Below, one piece after another: positions 62,311 to 64,000 of a DNA stretch of 64,000 bases; position 1 is the first letter of the stretch; each line of letters begins with the position of its first letter. Under the pieces are notes generated by a model. The model did no database searches and was not told the DNA's origin. It saw nothing but the letters and a program-made list of their open reading frames with translations. Source of the DNA: Candidatus Zymogenaceae bacterium (GTDB taxonomy: Bacteria > Desulfobacterota > Zymogenia > Zymogenales > Zymogenaceae); assembly GCA_016931225.1 (NCBI GenBank), contig JAFGFE010000026.1, forward strand, positions 109,317 through 173,316, written 5' to 3'. The position numbers and the translations under genes were made by a program.

Positions 62311-63375
62311 ATGAAAACATGGATTGGACTTATTGTTGCGGATAAACAGGTCACGGGCGTTGTGGACACCCTGTTGAAAGTGAACGAAATCACCCAGGTT
62401 GTCGGACGATATACGAACGCCGATGAAGCGGTGAAAGACCTGGGGTCGAAAGGCGCGGTGGTTGTTGTCCTTGAGCTGGACGACGACTACCGACGTTCCC
62501 TCACGCAACTGAAAACGGTGCAGCTCTTCGGGCCGTATGCGGTGCTGGGCGTGGGCGACGGCCGCGTCGCCTCCCCCATCCTGTTTGACGCCTTCAGGCT
62601 GGGCATGCTCGATTTCATCTCCATCGATTCGGAGGATATCAACAGCCCCTCGGACGCCCTTTTTCGCGAGTTTTCCCAGTCCATCGAATCTCTTGCCGCA
62701 GCCGATATCTCCCGGCTCAGCCGGGCTCGTCTCTCTCCTGTGTCCGAAAAGGGATCGAGCGCGCGGGGCGGGGCGGAATACATGATCGCCGTGGGCGTTC
62801 CCAAGGGCGGAGTCTCCCAGGCGGTAAGCCTCATGGGGAACCTCCCGTTGCGGGACGACGCGGCGCTGTTCGTCTCTCTGCCGCTGCCGAATGATCTAAT
62901 CGATTCCTTCGCCGCGCGGATGGACGTATATACCGAATGGTCCGTAAACCGGTTTCTGCCGGATGAGCGGATAATGGGCGGAACCTGTTACCTGATCGCA
63001 TCGGACGATCTTTTCGATATAGGCGGAGAGGAAAACGGGACATTCATCCGGGGTGAGCGGGATGTGGGTGAATGGCCCATCGACGAGATGATGCGCCGCC
63101 TGGCTCGGGCTTTCGGCCCGCAGGTGGTGGGGGTGTTGCTGGAGGGGATGGGAGACGACGGTGCGGACGGGCTGATGACGATCAAGAGGAGCGGCGGTAC
63201 GACCGTATCGCTCAGGCAGGGTGGGAGCATACTGAATTTTGCTCCCTCCCTGGCCGATGACGAGGGGGCGCTTGATATGCGGGTGGATCGTGACGACCTG
63301 GAAAGGACGCTCTCGTATGTCATGACCCAGCTTATGGATATCGCCCATCTCAATACCATGAGTGTGAACGTCTGA
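62311..63375 (+). CDS. CheB-like protein with degenerate catalytic site
   Basis: A 354-residue protein with the two-domain layout of CheB. The first 125 residues look like a worn receiver domain (AVVVVLELDDDYRRSL, AVLGVGDGRVASPILFDAFRLGMLDFISID), without the expected phosphoacceptor Asp at the usual place. Residues 155-350 match the methylesterase domain in pattern: MIAVGVPKGG (canonical IGASTGG, so Ser becomes Pro164), LFVSLPLPNDLIDSFAARMD (canonical QHMP region, no His), and GVLLEGMGDDGADGL, which keeps the Asp motif (282-283). It should therefore lack methylesterase activity and may act as a binding or regulatory protein. A repeat protein gene follows 16 bases later. Confidence 0.82.
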   Translation: MKTWIGLIVADKQVTGVVDTLLKVNEITQVVGRYTNADEAVKDLGSKGAVVVVLELDDDYRRSLTQLKTVQLFGPYAVLGVGDGRVASPILFDAFRLGMLDFISIDSEDINSPSDALFREFSQSIESLAAADISRLSRARLSPVSEKGSSARGGAEYMIAVGVPKGGVSQAVSLMGNLPLRDDAALFVSLPLPNDLIDSFAARMDVYTEWSVNRFLPDERIMGGTCYLIASDDLFDIGGEENGTFIRGERDVGEWPIDEMMRRLARAFGPQVVGVLLEGMGDDGADGLMTIKRSGGTTVSLRQGGSILNFAPSLADDEGALDMRVDRDDLERTLSYVMTQLMDIAHLNTMSVNV

Positions 63376-63391
63376 TCGGATATTACGACAC

Positions 63392-64000
63392 ATGACGCTG
63401 CTATCGGACATGCAAATATTGACCGGGGAAATCGCATCCCGGTATATCGACCCGATTTTGGAGTCCCTCAACGAGGCGGCCATGGACCTGAACGAGGAGG
63501 GGCTTGTTCTCCTTTCGGATGCCGTCGGCGAGTTCATGTCCGGTGTGGGCATGTTGGGGCTTGAGGACATGCAGCAGAGCCTCGGGCGGCTCGTGGGGAT
63601 CCTTGAGGGTGAGGGAGCGCTGGATCGGCGGCTGTTTGAGTTCAAGGAACAATTTGAAGTGCTGATCGCGGATCTTCCCCGCATATCGGAAACCGGGGAG
63701 GTCTCCGGAGAGGCGCCCGCTCCCGACGTCCCGGCGGCGGGAGAAGAATTGGATGTATCCCGGTATATCGATCCGATTTTGGAGTCCCTCAACGAGGCGG
63801 CCATGGACCTGAACGAGGAGGGGCTTACGCTCCTCTCCGATGACATCGGCGAGTTCAAGTCCGGTATGGACATGCTGGGGCGTGAGGACATATCGCTGCG
63901 CATCGGCGGGCTTCTGACGATCCTTGAGGGTGAGGGAGCGCTGGATCGGCGGCTGTTTGAGTTCAAGGAGCAATTCGAAGCGCTGATCGCGGATTTACCC
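63392..64000 (+). CDS. repeat-containing helical protein, 3' end outside window
   Basis: An open frame from ATG 63392 runs to the window edge (203 residues seen). After a short head (MTLLSDMQILTGEIAS) there are two copies of a 107-residue unit that begins RYIDPILESLNEAAMDLNEE and ends with LDRRLFEFKEQFEALIADLP; the second copy is still running at the edge. The unit is predicted helical and acidic, with hydrophobic spacing typical of a four-helix bundle. There is no HPt-type phosphoacceptor His. It directly follows the CheB-like gene, so a role as scaffold or phosphotransfer-domain remnant in a chemotaxis-like system is possible, but no family is recognised. Confidence 0.75.
   Translation, partial: MTLLSDMQILTGEIASRYIDPILESLNEAAMDLNEEGLVLLSDAVGEFMSGVGMLGLEDMQQSLGRLVGILEGEGALDRRLFEFKEQFEVLIADLPRISETGEVSGEAPAPDVPAAGEELDVSRYIDPILESLNEAAMDLNEEGLTLLSDDIGEFKSGMDMLGREDISLRIGGLLTILEGEGALDRRLFEFKEQFEALIADLP
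63437..64000 (+). repeat. 321-bp tandem repeat in coding sequence
   Basis: The segment starting TCCCGGTATATCGA at 63437 recurs at 63758, 321 bases (107 codons) later. Long stretches are identical at DNA level (for example 63446-63503 against 63767-63824, with few differences), so the duplication is recent or kept uniform. At least two units are present. Confidence 0.85.

Noticed and set aside
63437..64000. Tandem repeats considered as a CRISPR array or phase-variation repeat
   Set aside because: The unit is 321 bp, stays in frame and is protein-coding; there are no short spacers.

Overview
The window looks like the replication-origin region of a moderately GC-rich Gram-negative bacterium. 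The order dnaA-dnaN-gyrB-gyrA without recF, a GyrB with the long Gram-negative-type insertion, many lipoboxes, and the block ispE-spoVG-tRNA-Gln-prs-rplY-pth followed by a membrane pyrophosphatase best fit a member of the former Deltaproteobacteria (Desulfobacterota-like). Spirochaetes or another deep Gram-negative lineage are not excluded. This is inferred from gene order and family content only. I see no rRNA, insertion sequence, prophage or CRISPR array.

Layout. 1-1560 (minus): an operon of a cyclophilin-like protein, a metal-dependent amidohydrolase and a membrane protein, joined by ATGA overlaps and divergent from dnaA. 1561-3570: two divergent promoters, DnaA-box-like sites on both sides of dnaA, and an AT-rich dnaA-dnaN spacer that is the best oriC/unwinding candidate. 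3571-10906: dnaN, gyrB, gyrA and a TPR lipoprotein. 11068-17247: a cation exchanger, a small membrane protein, a VWA protein, a dnaJ/hsp20 chaperone pair, a lipoprotein and an alpha/beta hydrolase with a Cys nucleophile. 17598: a 32-codon basic protein of the AURKAIP1/COX24 (bS22-like) type. 18077-25332: a housekeeping run (THEP1, engB, ispE, spoVG, tRNA-Gln, prs, rplY, pth, hppA). 25711-27920: a HAMP adenylate cyclase and a lipoprotein. 28372-29952: a three-gene radical SAM cassette. 29981-33327: folK, selA, a mini EF-Tu-domain-2-like protein and a lone ECF-type ATPase.

33380-43451 is the most distinctive region. It holds a lipoprotein, a secreted protein placed like E. coli YfaQ, a DUF1175 (YfaT-like) lipoprotein, a 1555-residue bacterial alpha-2-macroglobulin with an intact GCNEQ thioester motif, a penicillin-binding-protein-like transpeptidase lipoprotein and a gluzincin-like protein whose HExxH motif is broken. 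It mixes features of the two known bacterial macroglobulin loci (yfaSTQA and yfhM-pbpC) and is probably an envelope defence or protease-trapping system.

43571-51356 holds a lipoprotein, a FecR-domain protein transcribed with a CHASE2 adenylate cyclase, a GT39-type glycosyltransferase and a second CHASE2 cyclase. With the HAMP cyclase at 26472 this makes three class III cyclases, so cAMP signalling looks important. 51362-59484: rsmE, an RDD protein, an enoyl-CoA hydratase-like protein, an operon of Ser/Thr kinase, PQQ-type propeller lipoprotein and radA on the minus strand, and two tandem DUF374 acyltransferases. 59828-62189: a zinc alcohol dehydrogenase and a saccharopine-dehydrogenase-like protein. 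62311-end: a CheB-like protein lacking its catalytic Ser and His, then an internally repeated helical protein that runs off the window, probably the start of a chemotaxis-like cluster.
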